Assembly: GCF_036417845.1 (NCBI RefSeq)
Contig: NC_089990.1
Location: 2,430,001-2,494,000 of the forward strand
DNA: 64,000 nucleotides
Reading direction: 5' to 3'
Source of the DNA: Apteryx mantelli
Lineage: Eukaryota; Chordata; Aves; Apterygiformes; Apterygidae
Shown here: positions 33,964 through 48,737 of the stretch, in pieces
Layout: the number at the start of each line of letters is the position of its first letter
Position numbering within the stretch: position 1 is the first letter of the stretch
Position numbers and translations under genes: made by a program
Notes under the pieces: model-generated
What the model was told of the DNA's origin: nothing
The model's database searches: none
The model's input: the letters and a program-made list of their open reading frames with translations, nothing else

Positions 33964-35115
33964 CGGACCTATAGAATATTGCTAAGCATTGGTTTGTAAA
34001 GCAAGCCCTTTCTTCATTCGTAACCGAGGGCCTGCTAATTACTGACTGTAAAATACTTCAGGATACAGGAGTGACCTTTCTAGGCGTTTAACTTTTTGTG
34101 GGCAAACGTGCCATGTTGTTGGAAGTGTGAAGGACCTGAGAGGATCCACAGCAAAGTGACACCTTTTGTTAACGCTTATTTATGTAATGGTTGTCGGTTA
34201 AGCGCAAACTGTGCAGTCACCTTTGTAATATTTGCACTCTGAAGTGGGAACATAGACGTATACATCTCTTCAAATATATTTTCCTGAAAGTCTCTATCTA
34301 GCTTTCCTTTAGGTAGCTGCAGCCTTAGCTTACAGCCTAGTAGCTCACCCTACTTGATTTGTCCAACTAATTTTAAAGGGACTATTGGAGACCTTGAGTC
34401 AGCCAAGGAACCGCATTTGGCCAAGTGCTTGAGCATGTTCTCAAGTTCCCTGGACTTCAATGGGTCCTAATTAAAAACATGAACGTGCCTGGTTGCTTCA
34501 GGACCCAGATGACTCAGTCATCAGAGTGGGGCTATAAATTCAAGCATCTGATGCTGAGGTAAAGAAAGATGGGCTAAAAGACAGAACGTGGAGCCTGATG
34601 CAAGGATGCCCAAAGAGCCCTCCTATGCCTATGCCTCCAGGAGGTAGCACGGAGCGGCACCAGCGTTGTCGGCGTGATGGGAACGACGAAGGGCACAGGG
34701 TCCCACCTTCGCCCACCCTGAGACCTGGATCTGCATGGGGGGACCAGGGATATATCTCGGAGAGCCTGTGGGAGATGAAACACCTCCAGAAGCCCTGAAG
34801 GATACTCCTGCACGCCTCCTGCGCAGCGCTTGCAGCCCCGGAGGGCGCGGATTTGCCACGCGGGATCACATCCACCATCCTGAGCCCGATGGATGGAGCG
34901 GGGGAGCTCCAGGAAGGCACCTGGGACTGATCCGATGGGGAACATCTATTGCTTCCAGAGAACTACAACTCCACTCTGACGCAGGAGATCTTAAATCCCT
35001 TCCAAAAGTTCTGTTAGTCTTATTATAACCTGTGGATATTCTTGTTATTCCTGTAAATAATCTCTAGCTCCCAAGGGCACAATGTAACTAGCAATAAATT
35101 GGGGCACAGATTTTA
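33964..35115 (+). other. TBX22: TBX22 3' untranslated region (inferred extent)
   Basis: The sequence after the stop codon has no reading frame that looks coding. The extent is set by the first standard poly(A) signal downstream, about 1.13 kb past the stop. An ATTAAA variant at 34470-34475 could give a shorter form. Transcript data would be needed to fix the end. Confidence 0.45.
35093..35098 (+). terminator. TBX22: Candidate TBX22 poly(A) signal AATAAA
   Basis: This is the first AATAAA after the TBX22 stop. It is followed within 20-35 nt by T-rich sequence that could serve as the downstream element. The ATTAAA at 34470 is the alternative. Confidence 0.45.
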
Positions 35116-38100
35116 TTCTTTATTTGATCAATGCTCAGTCCCTACCTGAAGCCAATTTTATTACTTGACATATGACAGAGATTTGCAAATAATGCTCAGC
35201 TGGAACCAGCCACGTTTTGGGGTTAGGAGAAGAAATCCCATATTTACAAACATAAAACAGCACTATAGAGGGAATACATGTAGGTTTAAGAAACAAAATT
35301 TGTGTCGGAGTCCTGGTTTTGCTTTCATCCGTAACAGACAACACATTAAGAACAAAAAAGCAGTATAAAAAGCTGTTAAAATAACAAAAGCCGCACCTTT
35401 ATTTTCATGAGACTTTGCTAAAAATCAGTCAGCGCTGATTTCCCCAGTTTACCTGTTTTGAGCATTCCCAGATCCCCCGGCGACAGCAGTTTGAGACAAT
35501 AGGCCAGGCATTGCCTTGTTAAACGGTCTGTACAGCTGTAAAAATGAACAAACCTGCTTTCTCGTGCTGTTTCTTAGCAATTTATCATCTCTCTCTCTCT
35601 ATTTTTATTAAAAAATGAAACCGTTTTTCATTTGGGAGTGCTTATTTCCAAGCCACCATACGTCACTTGCAGCGGGTCGGTTCCCGCTGGCGATCCCGGT
35701 GCAGACGCTGGGATGGACTTTGCACACCGGAGCAGCTCTGCGCTGCCCGGGACGACTCACGTGGGCGGCGTGGCCGAAGGTCTGCTCCCGCGCGGGGCTG
35801 CGCTTCAAGGGGGCAGAGACCCCCCCCTTCCAGATCAGCCACTGCTTCGTGGGTGGATGTAGCGGGTAACCTCCGATTTTCCAAAAAGGGACAGTTATAT
35901 AAAATAATCCAGAGCTGATGGCCAGGACTGGGTGATCCAACAAATCTGTGTTGTGTTAAAAATGTGACTGAGAATGACTGCAATAGATCTTTTCAGTAGA
36001 GAGGATTTTATGATGATAGCTCACTTAGATTCAGATCAAAGAAATTCCATCTACTAAAGATGAACAGATTATTTATTTGACAGAACCACCCCATTTTCGA
36101 TTCAGGAAATGCTTGCCAACAAAATATGTATTTTTCCAAATCTGTGTGTTTATCCCGTGGCTTTCTGTATGAAGCTGGAAATGCAACATTTGAGTGATAC
36201 CATCCCGTGGTGACTGCTCAGAGAATTGCAGGGAAATTGGTGTTGGTTTAGATGTGCCCGGTGTGAACGTTCACTGACGACAAATCGAGAGAGACGTTCT
36301 TGTGAACGGACAAGCTTAACATTTGCGTTCTTCGAGCGTGTCAGGAAAACACATAATTATTGACAAAGAGGAAAAGGGAACCACACAGACGTTGAGATCA
36401 GACGCTTTCAACAGACCTTTGCTGGCTTTTTTCGCTAGATTCGTGCAGCTCTGCTAAGCCAGCCTTTGAGATGATGAAACTGCTGGCTAATTCGTGGCAA
36501 CTGCAAGATATTTCAGCTGAACTCAGAAGTTCGGTTACATAATGGCAGGTCTGGTAGGAGCCAAATCTTGGTCACCCTGCCCTGACCACACAGCCAGGGA
36601 AAACGTGCTCCGAGCCTGGCCACGGAGCAGACACGAGATGCGATGAACCACACTGTTCCTAGCTTCCAGCATCGAGCTCCACAAAGGATTTAATATTCAG
36701 GCCCACAGAAAAGTGTGGATTACACAGAAGTATAAATACAACTTTGCTTTGTATGAGAGGGTAAGCACTATATGAGTGAGCCTGTTAAACATGGATTATT
36801 TGAATTTACCTCAGTTTCATTATTCCCTTTGCATTTACCTCCCGATTCTGTTGTTTCAAAAATCAAGTAGTTTACTGTAGCTAATGCAAAAGATGTTGGC
36901 GGTTCTTTATGGAACAAAACAATATTCTCAGCTTGTCCCAGTTCTCTGTCCTGCTATCTGCGTCATCATGTTAGACCAGGCCAAAGCTGCCCAACCATCA
37001 CGGCATGCTGGCCCTGGTCCGGTCAGATGCAGGTGGAGAAAGCCTGGGGAGATGCCTCCATCGCGTCTGAGATGTGCCCAGAGAAGGCTCCGTTGGTCAC
37101 CCCAGACCAAACCCTCGCACAAAACCACGAGACCTGTGAAGGTGGAAGAGCTGGGTAGGACCAGTGCCACAAGACCTCGATATTTCCATACGGGGTTTAA
37201 ATTTGAGATGCAATTTTCCCCATCCCGGGTGCTGCTTCCAGACTGCTCACTGCAGTGGAAATATCCCTGGTTTAGGTCAGCAGAGGCAGAGAGGAGAGCA
37301 GAGCTTTTCTTTCCAGCCCACAGCGCTCACCTTCTCTATTTCCCTGCACAGTCCAAACCCACTGTAGCCTCTTCTGCTTTTTTTCTGTTCACAGCTCAAA
37401 ATGCTTCTTTTTAAAGACACGTGAGATTGAGGAGTAGATTTACGACTGCTGCCTTTGGAGCTCTCCCACCATATCAAAGTGATTAGCGAAGTCCACTGAC
37501 ACTATGGATAACGGTCTTGCTCCACGCATGCTACTGCCATCAGAAAAGAGGTGATTTAAGCCGCTTGCGAGCCGTTAGACTGCTGGGTCGTATTTCACAA
37601 TCCGTGGATCCCATGGAGTTCAGAAAACTACCATGTGAGCAGCTAGTTCAGGAGATATTGCGTGGGTGAGCAGGCTGTTCTGATAAACGGGAAAAGTCTT
37701 TGACAAATAAGAGCTTTCAATAGTCACACTGGTAATTTGGTTGAATCTTTCGTACTGTAATATAGATGGTTCTGCTTATAAGAGAAAAACTGCCCCCAAA
37801 ATAATTGATAACTTGCAGGCTACCTTCTCATGATGGTTTTTATAAAACTGCTGCTAGTGGGAACTGAGTGCAGAGCACAGGAGGGTAAGTCACCATCGCT
37901 GTCAGAGTAATACATCATTATTTATTAAATATGAGTCTGGGAAAAAGGAGGTAAATATTTCAAGAGGGCCCATGTGCTTATAAAATAAAAGCACATTTTA
38001 CCCTGCTTTGCAGTTCCTCCCGTTAACATTATTTGGAAACCTGTGACAATTGCAAAAGTTATCAATTTTCTAGACTTAGTGGAGGAAGAGGAATGTAAAA

Positions 38101-39177
38101 TCAATGTTATTGTGCTTTTTAAATGGGAACAGGGAGAAAATAATTCAAAATTGTCTAAAAGCTTAAGCTTACTCAACAGTCTGGGCTATTAGTCATTTGG
38201 CCTTTCCAGGGAGAAGTTGGAAGTTACTCGGAAATATCTGATCGTGTTTACGGCGCTTGGCAAAGGGCACTGGCAGTGCCGGAGGCACCGCGTTTGCGCT
38301 CCGCACCATGACACGGGATGGGCTCCGCGTTGGCAAACCGAGCGGCTAATTGAAAAACCAAGGAGACCAAAATCAACAATAGTGCTTTTAATCAAAGTGC
38401 AGTTTACTATGCAGTTTCTCCAGAATTTAATACATCCACTGGAGAAGCTTAAAGTTGGCCGAGTGCATAGGCAGAGCACTGGGTGTAGCTGTTCTTATAG
38501 AAGGGCCCTGCTACATATTTGATCTTCTGAGGTTTGGGCTGTAATTAGATGATAATTTGTATCATAATTATGCAAAACAAACCAGGATTGGATAGCAACG
38601 TAGAGCAGAACAAATAAGCACACAGAACGGTTGAAATGTATCCAGTATTAAAACTATTCACATGTGTGGCTAGGGCCACACTGGACATGTTGTTCCAATA
38701 AAGTTATAGAAAGGGAAAAGGCCAGTATCAGTTCCTACAAACGTTTCAAATGTTCGTGTTTACAAATTTGTATTGCACATTAATATGTAAACATATACCA
38801 TTGGAAACAGATGACTGCGCAATATTTACATGTTCTTTCTTCTTACTTTTGTGTGCGTGCTTGTCTCTTAGAATACACAAAATATGCAGTGACTCTTTTA
38901 AAATACGGATAGAAAAATTAAACAAAAGACCCAGCTTTTCAATGTATAGTTTTTAAACCGTTTTGTATAATTGCTGTTCATTTACTGAGAGACACAGCAT
39001 TCTTTTTCAATTTCCAGCCAATCCATATGAACCTGAAGATGGGATAGACCAAGCAGTATTTTCTTTAGCGAGCAGGAAAAATCGCAAAAAATACATATTT
39101 TACATATTAACCTGGGAAACGACATTGTGCAAACATTCTGCAAACTCCATCAAAAAAAAAAAAAGCAGAGCAACCCA

Positions 39178-39560
39178 GAGGGTCATTTTCCCGTCGCGAG
39201 GCGCTGGCTGAAGACGACGACGTCTCGTCGCTGTCCCACGGCCGCCCGGACCCGTCGCAGCGCGACTTCTGCGTCTCCTCGAAGACCCCCGGTGCGAGGC
39301 CGCGGTTCCCGCTCCCGGGACAGACCCCACCACAGCCCCGGCTTTGCCGATGTCTCCGCCGGCCCCGGCCATGTTGCTCTCCCGGGCGGAGGAGCGCGTT
39401 TCCCGCGCCGGCGGGCAGCTCCTTGCAGGCTTTCGCCAGCAGCAGTACGTGGCTGCGGTCTGGCACCAGCCCGACGGCGTCGCTGGGGCAGACGGGACCC
39501 TAAAGGCAGCGAGAGGCCTCCCTGACCTGCGTTATCGCGTTGCTGTTTTCTCAAAACCTT
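39178..39560. promoter_or_regulatory. Isolated CpG-rich patch downstream of TBX22
   Basis: About 380 bp packed with CpG is surrounded on both sides by AT-rich DNA and begins just after an A-rich tract. Several frames stay open through it on both strands, as expected from high GC. It could be an orphan CpG island or an unrecognised exon; no splice pair or known protein supports the latter. Confidence 0.4.
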
Positions 39561-42500
39561 CTCTATCATCTGCTACAGCCTCAAGCTCCAGGTTGGGCTA
39601 TAAGACGTCTATTAGTAGGATGAGTATCCAAGCCACCTATTAGCAATATTAGTATCATCTACCAGTAATATTATTACTAGCAATTTAGAAATGTTTTCTC
39701 CGGTTGCAAAATGAAAAAGAAAGTCACCTTCCATTAGATTTCTATCGTAATTTTAAACCATTTCCCCTTCTCTACAGGTGTGACCACGCAATTCCAGCAT
39801 GCACGTCGCGGTGCCGCAGGTGGGAGCACGTAGGTTTCCTTAAGCTTTAGGTGGTGGCGTTTAGGCGTTTCACAGCTTGCTGCATGGCCGTGTCCCGCGG
39901 AGGCCTCGGCGTCGCGGCCGTTAGCCACAGTTCCGCCTCCAAGGGCCGCGATCCCGCACGGCCCTGCTGGGGCAGCGGGGCCTGCGTCCACCACTTCTGC
40001 AGCTCCAGAGCGCCGTGAAAACCAGCTCTTAAAATACGCAGTTATTTTTTCATAAAGTAAATGAGAGAAGGGAAAAAAACCTTCCTTACAGTTTGGGTCA
40101 GTGCTAATCACCTGTTTCCCACCCTTTGATTTGCGTTTCGGGATTCAGACTCGGGCTGCCCCATGCTGTCTCAGTTTTGTTTGGGCAGATTGCCACCTCC
40201 TAGACTCGGTGGAGTCAAACCCGGTGTAAGACAGACTGGATGCAACTCTTTAAGCTGTTGAGAATTATAGTGGTTGGAAGGATTTTTGCAGATGTTGGGT
40301 ATTATGCTGCAAGCTTTTCATGCTTAGCAGAGCTTCTCTCTCACCAAGCTTGTGTAGTTTCTGAATTTTATGCTTATTTATAAATCCACTTCTCCTCTGT
40401 GTCCCCTTGGTGGCATTCACAGGAAGGACCTACCATCTACTTCCGTACGTCAAAAAATTTCCTTCCACATGAAGCAGATTGCTTACCCTAGACCACTAAG
40501 TTTATTGTAGCAATTTAGTAAAATAAGTATTCCAGGTTTTGTGAAGGATCCTTTAAGCTTATAAATCAAATGACACACACTGGCAAGTAAAACTCAAGAC
40601 CTTTCTGGAGGGGAAAACACCCGCGATACCAGAGAACCCCCAGGAAAGGTAATATCCGCTGCCTGAAAGAGGCAGGTCCTAACAAAACCAGAGATGGGGA
40701 CCAGGGTTCAAGACAGTTTCTAGCACAGTTTCTAGCTCGCTGAAGTTTGAAGATGTATTAGATGCACTAAAGAGATTTTCAGACATTTTCTGTTGTTTTA
40801 AAAGCCTCGCTCTTTCAGATTTCAAGAGAATGACTTTTTGGAGAAATCCACTTTTTTCTTCTTGGCGCTCGCTCCAGATCTCATCTCTGAGCCGGATCCC
40901 AGCTCCAACAATTTCCTCCATGCCTTGCCCAGCAGCTGGGAGCACTTAACAGCTAATCAGCCCAATTCGGCTCACCTGTGTGAGTGATCTTTGACAGGTC
41001 CATCTGCTTTGAGTCAGGCCTGCAAATAAAACAGGGCCTCGACTCCAAAAGCAAGGAAAGAGTAATGGACTTGTGCAGTTCCTGGAAGTTATTCTTGCTA
41101 TTACTCAGCTGGTGCTCCAGGGATCATCGTACGCCTGCTGCTCTGGCCATCAGTCCACTCGAGCATGGCTACCACACAACTTCACTGCAAAGCAGCAAAA
41201 CCCGGCAGAAATACCCTTGCTTATTCAGGAGAGTGGAGGTTGCTCGGGAGAACATGCACGCTGCCATTGCACCCACCAAGAAGGTTTCAGATACCATCAA
41301 GAGGACGTGACATCAAACATCAATACCCGTCAGCCAGGGCAAGGACCACAATATCCGTTTGGCCCCATCAGAAGCTGCCCTGCTTGTATCCACCTAACCC
41401 CAAACTCTCATCAGCTATAACCATCATCTTCCATTACATGTTACTTTAGATGCCTTTGAGTTTCTGCCTTTGACAGAATGTTAAATACAGTGGAGAAAAA
41501 GGCCCATAGATTTCAGACAGCTCGGTAAATTTGAGGGTGGGATTGTATTTCACGGATGTTTTCAATAGAAGGACAAAATGGAACAAGCTGGGGGGCTGAA
41601 CTGATTTATCCTCAGCCTGTACCACCAAGCCCTCTGCACAGACAGCAATTTTAAACTTAAAAAAAAAAAAAAAGGATATAAATCATTCATAAGTACAAAT
41701 GAAATGTTAATGCATCCTTAGGAAATACAGGATTCAGTACATTTCTCACTAGTGGGAAGAAGTCAGTCCCAAATCCTGGTCCCGGCCATGGGTTACTCCA
41801 AGCCTGCCAGAGCCAAGGTGCTGTGAGCTGCTTATGGAGCTGGAGCCAGGACTTCTGCAGACCAGGCGCCCTGGCTGGGCACCGGCCTCGCGCTGGCTTT
41901 TCAGGTTGTTTTTTGTGAACGTCACAGATGTAGGAGAATATTCCAAGCAATAAACTATTCATAACGCAGGAATATAGGGTTAAAACTAAAAAGTAAGTTT
42001 CCAAAATCAGAACACGGAAGAGAGAGGGCCGGAAGCTGAGGACACTTTTGCACATGCCAAAACTGCAGTGAACGGCGGGTGGGACTGTTCGAAGGCAAAA
42101 CCTACGTCCAGTCTCAAAGCGCCTTCAGGTCACAAAAGAGCTGATATCCTCGTGGGTTTTTAGCTTTTAGGAGCCGGAATTAGAAGCTGGTCTTCATATG
42201 ATGAAACCATTTAATACTGTTTTTACCTTATGAATATTTCCCCAGGGCATTAAAAGCAGAAGTGCGAGCCACAAACGCAACTACTTGTGCTGAACAAAGA
42301 TTTTATTCAGATTCACACAAATATCTTCCTTTCTACAGTCTTTCAGGGAATCATAATGTAGAGCTCTATTAAAGTGTTAATAATGCTGAAGTGGACAACT
42401 GAGGGTCTTAGAAACACTGATTACCAATAAATTTGCTGCCATTGAATAAAAGTCTTTAAGAATATTCAGCTCTCCAGTTCAGAACGTGCAGTTAGTTACA

Positions 42501-45500
42501 GCTCAAATTTCCTCCGCTTTTATCTCCTCTCCTCTCCATTTAGTGACAACATTTTTAGATTCAGCCATTTGCTGAATTCTTGTTTTATCTTCATTAAAAG
42601 TCTTACCATAAAATTAATTGAAGTTGATAAGCTATTTCCTGTATCGTATTTCTTCTAACGTTATCAATATTGCTAATAAAAATATAGATTGAAACAATAT
42701 GTTGTAACGTCCCGGATATAAGCCAGATTCTGCTGCAACTCAAATAAATGTGAATTCCGCCTTTGGCTTTCATAAAAACAGAATAATGTCTCTATCTGGG
42801 CTGTTCTAACAGATAACATCGGTCCCTTTTCCCTAAATTCTCAATACTACCAGAATTTAAGTGAGCAGTAGACTGGTAGAACAAATATAATTCTATTTCC
42901 TGAAGATTTTCAAGATTAAAACAAAATAAAGCAAAGCAAGCCCCCAAACTTCAATTCAAACTCAAATGAAAACCAACATTTCAAAGTTCCTTTTGTTTTG
43001 CAAATACTGTCATTTTTCATATTCTTCTGACCTGGGCATTTTCTATAACAGAATTGCAATTTTTAAAATATTAAACAAAAGGTATTTCAAAAAGAGGAAG
43101 GGAAAGACTTCATTTGGATAAAGGCAAATCAGAGCATTTAGTCACTTCTGCAGTTCTTCCTTCCCAAGCATACACTCAAATTTTCTAAAATGATTTTTGG
43201 GAAAATCATTTTATCCAGTGTTTGAGATCTCCACGTGCCAACATATGTCTGTATTCTTCTGACCAGCTATTCTTAGCACTTTGAAACCCGAAAGAACGCA
43301 CAAAAAGCTAGAATTTCTTCCATTCAGCACAGGCGAAAGGCACGTTCTGCCAGCGTTTCTTATTACCTGTTGATCCAGAAGACCACGAATGCCAGATTGT
43401 CTGGCTGCTGAGACAGCTGTTGCATACTGCTCTGAACTAGAGCTTACCAAATGATAAAAATACAACTTATTTCAAAATTGTTTTTGAATATCATTCATGC
43501 AGCTGGCGCTATGGCCCATAAAAAGAAGGAATTTTACTGGAGAGATCTTCTGGACACAGAACAGAGCAGACAACTGGAATGAGACCCAGGTCTGATGAAG
43601 CTCTATTTTTTCGGGGAAGACAGCGGATCCCTCTGCTACTGATCCCGCTTTGGCTCTGCGGGCAGCTTGCAGGGAAGTCAACGATAGCAGGTCTCTAGCT
43701 GCAAAAGTGACAGGCGACACATATTCGCAGCCCAAAGGTTTCTTGATCTTTTGAAAAATTTCTGGATCATCTGTACCAAGAATCACTCTGCAATGAATTG
43801 CAGTAAGACCTGCTTTTTCTGGATTAATTGTATTTGAGTCACTTTCCGTTAAGCTTCTCGCTCACCCATCACTGGTCGCTTCCCAAGGGTGAGGTGGAGA
43901 CCAAGGAGACGGGAGAGCGGAGCCGGCCGCCGCCGTTTCCACCAAGCGTGCTGCATGGGCCAGTCCCTCTGCAAGTGCCTTCAACACTATCGCCAAAGGC
44001 AAATTTCTGGTGCAGCCGTTCTCACTGCCGCAGTGGTGGTTTTGCAAAGGTGCGGAGTGACCAAGTCAGGCCGGGATGCGAGAGCTCGCCACGTCGCCAG
44101 CTCCAGGAGCCGAGGGATGGCCAGTGGCGCCGGGAACGGGGATGGCCAGGACACTGTTCCCGTCACTCCTCCTCCTGGGCTCGCACGGCCACCTTCCTCT
44201 CTGCCGGACCTGCGCAAAAGGAGCACCCTGGACACGCTTGTTTGCCTTCTTTTTATCTTCTTTGTGGTGGACAAGGGCCCTCCAACAAGCTTAAAGGCTT
44301 TCTCCTCCTGAGGAGCAAAGCAAGGCGTAAATGACAGCTGGGATAGAGCAGGGCTTCCCAAGAGGGCAACCTAACACCAGCCTCCTAGATCCATAGGGTC
44401 TAAACTCCCAGCGGCCTCCCCGGCGAGGGCTGCCCAACGCCAACGCTTCGGAGGAGCAAGGCTCTGCTTTGGACATGCTGCATTTGCCCAGGCTGGTCCT
44501 TTCTGTAGAAGGTCCTGGCTGTGGCCGTGGCCGCGCCGCCCTGCGCCGTGGAGCCCACCTCGCCGAGACCCCACCAGCCGTGGGTCAAGGAGACCCTGGC
44601 AGCCCAGACCGCTTGGGTCATCTTGCTGGAGCACCTTCCCCTTATTTCTTGCTTTTCCACAATAACCGCGTTGCATCCAGACCCCATTTCGGCACTTGGC
44701 TTGGTTGGAAAATTGCTCCCAACATGTGAAGAAAGGGGTCTCTGGGCTTCTTTGGAGGTGCACCCCACGCTCGGCCAACCTTCTCCCTTGGGTGTCCCCG
44801 GAGCATCTCCGCGGGCGCTGCCGGGCCCTTCTCGCCACATCGCTCCGGGCACTTCCCCACCGTCTGTCCCGTCTCAAGAGAAAGCACGTGCTCTTCCTCC
44901 TTCCCCCGTTGCTCTCCGGGGCTGGACTCAGGAAAAGCCCTGGTAGCCCATTAGCACGCGGATTAAACGCCGAAGAGCACTGAAACGTTTTTCCTTTGAC
45001 GGGCAGAATTAGTTCAGAAATAATGATTCTCCTCCTAATCACAGGAAAGAAATTTAGAGGCCTCGCCGCGAAGAGGATTTGCTTTGCAGCAGGTGAAAAC
45101 ACGGATGAATGATTTTAAGATAATTTGTCAGTTTAAAAAAATAATGAAAACATACACGGAATAGAGCAGAGCGGTTTGCCCGTTTTATTTCCTGTAATTG
45201 TGCTTGGTTAGGTTTGATCTCGGCGTCTCGGCTTTGACAGCCACGCTAGCCCCAAATCCAGCCTGTGCGTTTTAATTCTTCTGTCTTTGCTCTTAAAATA
45301 GAACACACCTGTGAGGAAAGCAAGTTTCTTCAAGACATTCCTGATCTGGACCGTATTAAACTGATATTTTTGTTTTGTATTTTCGATGATTTGCTCCAGT
45401 GATAACATAATAGCATGATATTTTGCCTGGGACTGATTAAAACGTTTCTTTTGATCAGCGCAGCAGATTGAAGCAGTTGTTTATTACTGGACAAAGCTGC

Positions 45501-48500
45501 AGAAAAAAAAAAGAAAAAGAAAAAAGAAAAAAAGCAGCTCTGGGTAGTTGTTGAGTCTGCTTTTTGCCAAGAGATTTTGGAAAGAGTGAAAAATTCCCCG
45601 TCTCAGCTGGGGTTTGCTCTCTGGCGTTGCGGCGGCGCAGCATCGTGCCGCTGGGCGCTCCCGGCTCCGCGCTCGGTGGGAATCGCCCTGCCGGCTCCCA
45701 GGCTGCGGCTCCAAAAAGCACCTGGAAACGACAAAAAGGAAGAAAACCATTGCTGAAGGGACAGTTCCACCACGCGGACCGGCGAGGGGCGAAAACGCGG
45801 TTATTTATTTGTTTCTCGTATTTTGTGTGCATTGAATGAAATTTGTTTTCCAATCTCTGAACACACCGGTCCCCCAGATCGTAACATTAACCAGTTTCTC
45901 TAACCAAATTTAATTTCGCAAAGACTATGCAAGTCGCTGCTTCCTAAAAAGATCGTTCTTTTAAACGATTCAATTCATCACATGTTTCAAAGCTACCTAA
46001 ATTTTAAAAGGTAAGACTCAAGCTAAAAGAGATTCTTCTCTTTTACTGTGTAAATCAAAGCCAGCATCACCGTGTTACAGACTGACAACACCTGAATATA
46101 AATGCAATATTCCGGTTTAATCCCTGCTACTATAAAAGCTTTCAAGAATATAGATTTTAATTACGCAAATATTTTTAATAAAATCCCATATTTAACTGTT
46201 GGCAGGACTGCAAGGGAAAAAACAATAATATCTGGCTCTGTCTCCTTGACAGAATAATTCTTCAAGTTCCATTTGCCACATTCGCGCAGCTGCGACCAAT
46301 AACGGTGCTGTCTCCCTTGCTCTCCTACGATATGAAATTAAAATGAACTGGAAATGTTTATGCCACAAATGGCGTGCAACGCATTAAACAGATAATGAAA
46401 GCTAAGGTTTTGCTTAAAACATAGAGTTTCTCATCCAGCAGAACTGAACTGTAACTTAATCCATTCTTTTCCCAGGCAGCGGAGATTGCTGGTCCGTCGA
46501 AAGCCTCAAACACATAACAATATCTTCATTAAAGAGGAATTACTTCCATCTCGCCGTTCCCAGGTGCCACTGAAAGCGAAGCTTTGTTTCATGTGGCCAG
46601 TCTCAATTACTGTGTTTACATCAGCGGATTCCTTGGCTTCACGGAGCATTTTTAGATAAATCTATTTTGGTTCTTGTTTGCTTCCCTTTGACTTCTCCCT
46701 GCAGCGTGTTTATAAGCTGCATATTAATTCGTTGGTCATGCCTTTGGTATTTTTCACCGCTTTCAAAAAAAAGGACCCCATCGCATTTAATCATCTCAAC
46801 AGAACATACTTTTTGCTTGTTTGCACCAATCGATAAATTGAATTAAATCGAATTATTTAAGGTTGTTAATTCTGCAGCGTATAAGTGCTCTATTTCCAAC
46901 ACGTGCACCTGACATATATTTTCCTTGAAACGGGATACTTTGCCTTCAACAGACACATGCCAATCACCCAGCTTCGCGAGGAAATACCGTGGCTGCACCA
47001 AGACGACTTGCTGACATGTCTGCAAACTGATCTTCGAGATGCAGCAAGCCTCTGGGGCGAGACCGTGGGGAAAAAGCCAGCGAGACGGGAGCTGCAATTT
47101 GCTCTTCGTTCTGAGCATCCCTCGTTCATCCACGTGGCATTGCCTGGGCGCCACGTTAATACACCAAAAGTGGTAAGAAACGGTATATATTTAGTATGGT
47201 AAATGTAGAGCCGCTGCGTTATTAAAAATTGTGACTTCCCACGTTGTTGGCAGCGAACCGGCTGAAAATCGGTGAAAATAGAGGGAATGCAACACGCACA
47301 GCTTCACGCTCTGGGCGGCGGGATGGAGATGCTACTTTTCGGTGTTTTAAAGTTATTGCATAAGCCCTTTTGTGTCACCAGTGGCATTTTGTTTTGCAAC
47401 GACATTACAAAACACGGCGCGTGCACCGTGCACCGCTGCAGCAACCCAGCGGCGCAGGCTTGAGTAACTCAACATCTTCACGCGCACCAGGTGAACTCCA
47501 CCTATCGTCGGCCTTGTTTTCACAAAAGTGTCCTAAATATTTAACAGCCCTCACTGGAATCAGTAAATCCATGAACCGTTTCACTCCTCTGTTAGTTTTT
47601 GTTCTCTCTTAATTCAGCGAATCGCTGTTCCCAGCTCCGTGCTCTCGGCCCCCTCTCCCAGCATCCTGAGCAAATTGCACCAATGAACCTTTTCACTTAA
47701 GCAACAGGAGTAATATGACAATAAAATACTGATTGCTGGGCCCTGGCTGTAGAGAAAGATAATTATTTACAGTAATAGCGAATAAGAGCTAAAATCAATT
47801 TGTCGAAAGACTAAAGCAAGAGGAACTTTTCTTTGGCCTTGAAATAAAGGCTTGAAGTTGATGTTTAGTGATTTTTGGCTTCCAGCATTAATTCCTCACA
47901 GCAGACTTTCGCCCCCCATGACACAGAGAAGCGGAGACGGGTGTTTCTCTGATTTACACGCTTTACACCTGCAGATTTGGAGGCTGAGGGGGAGGAGGAG
48001 GCGGCTTTTCAGCACTTACATGCACAATTTTAGTTTAAAAAAACGCCATTGTAAGGATGGTCTCAAAGGCACGTGAAGGAGGAAGCCGGGGAAGGCTCGG
48101 AGCAGCTTTGCGGGAGCTTCAATCTGGAATTGAGATTTAAGGAGGGCTCTGCTCCCCCCCCGGGGGCTGCCACCGGCCCGCTCGCCCTTTAACCAAACAG
48201 CTGGTGTTTCGGGCCGCCGCGCTGGAGGTCGGTGACCCACAGTAAAGGGCCGCCATTTGGTCGCTTTGTTTTTCCAGGAACCCGCAGACGCCGGCAACGC
48301 GCTGCCCCCGGCGAGACGCGGTCCTGCCCTCTGCCGCGGTTAGTGCTTCGGCCTCAGCCGCTGCGTTCTGCTCCCTGTTTGCTGCCCAGGTTTCAGCTTC
48401 GTTTTTCCAAAGAGCAGGGACGTTTTTCCCCCGAAGTCCCCTGGCTGGAAGAATAGAGGGAAGAAACTCAGAAGCTAGCTAGAAAATTAGAAGTCCTTCC

Positions 48501-48584
48501 TGGCAAGCGGAGGTCGCCAGCTGGTACAGCAGCTCCAGCATCAGGAGCGCGGTACCTAACACGCCACCTCTTCTCCAAGCTTGT

Positions 48585-48737
48585 ATTTTGGATATTTCTC
48601 CTTCTCTGGAGATATTCAAAACCTGCCTGGACGCGATGCTGTACAACGTGCTCTAGGTGACCCTGCTCGAGCAGGGGGGTTGGACTAGATGATCTCCAGA
48701 GGTCCTTTCCAACCTCAACCACTCTGCGATTCTGTGG
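48585..48737 (+). repeat. CR1 LINE 3' end fragment
   Basis: The fragment follows the CR1 tail in order: TTCTCTGGAGATATTCAAAA, CCTGCCTGGACGCGATGCTG, GCTCTAGGTGACCCTGCTCG, TTGGACTAGATGATCTCCAG, AGGTCCTTTCCAACCTCAAC and the terminal ATTCTGTG octamer. This is the best preserved CR1 copy here. It is 5'-truncated, as CR1 insertions usually are. Confidence 0.92.

Noticed and set aside
39776-39783. AGGTGTGA T-box half site
   Set aside because: An 8-mer of this kind is expected about twice by chance in 64 kb on both strands; another lies at 3152 on the minus strand, and there is no paired site.
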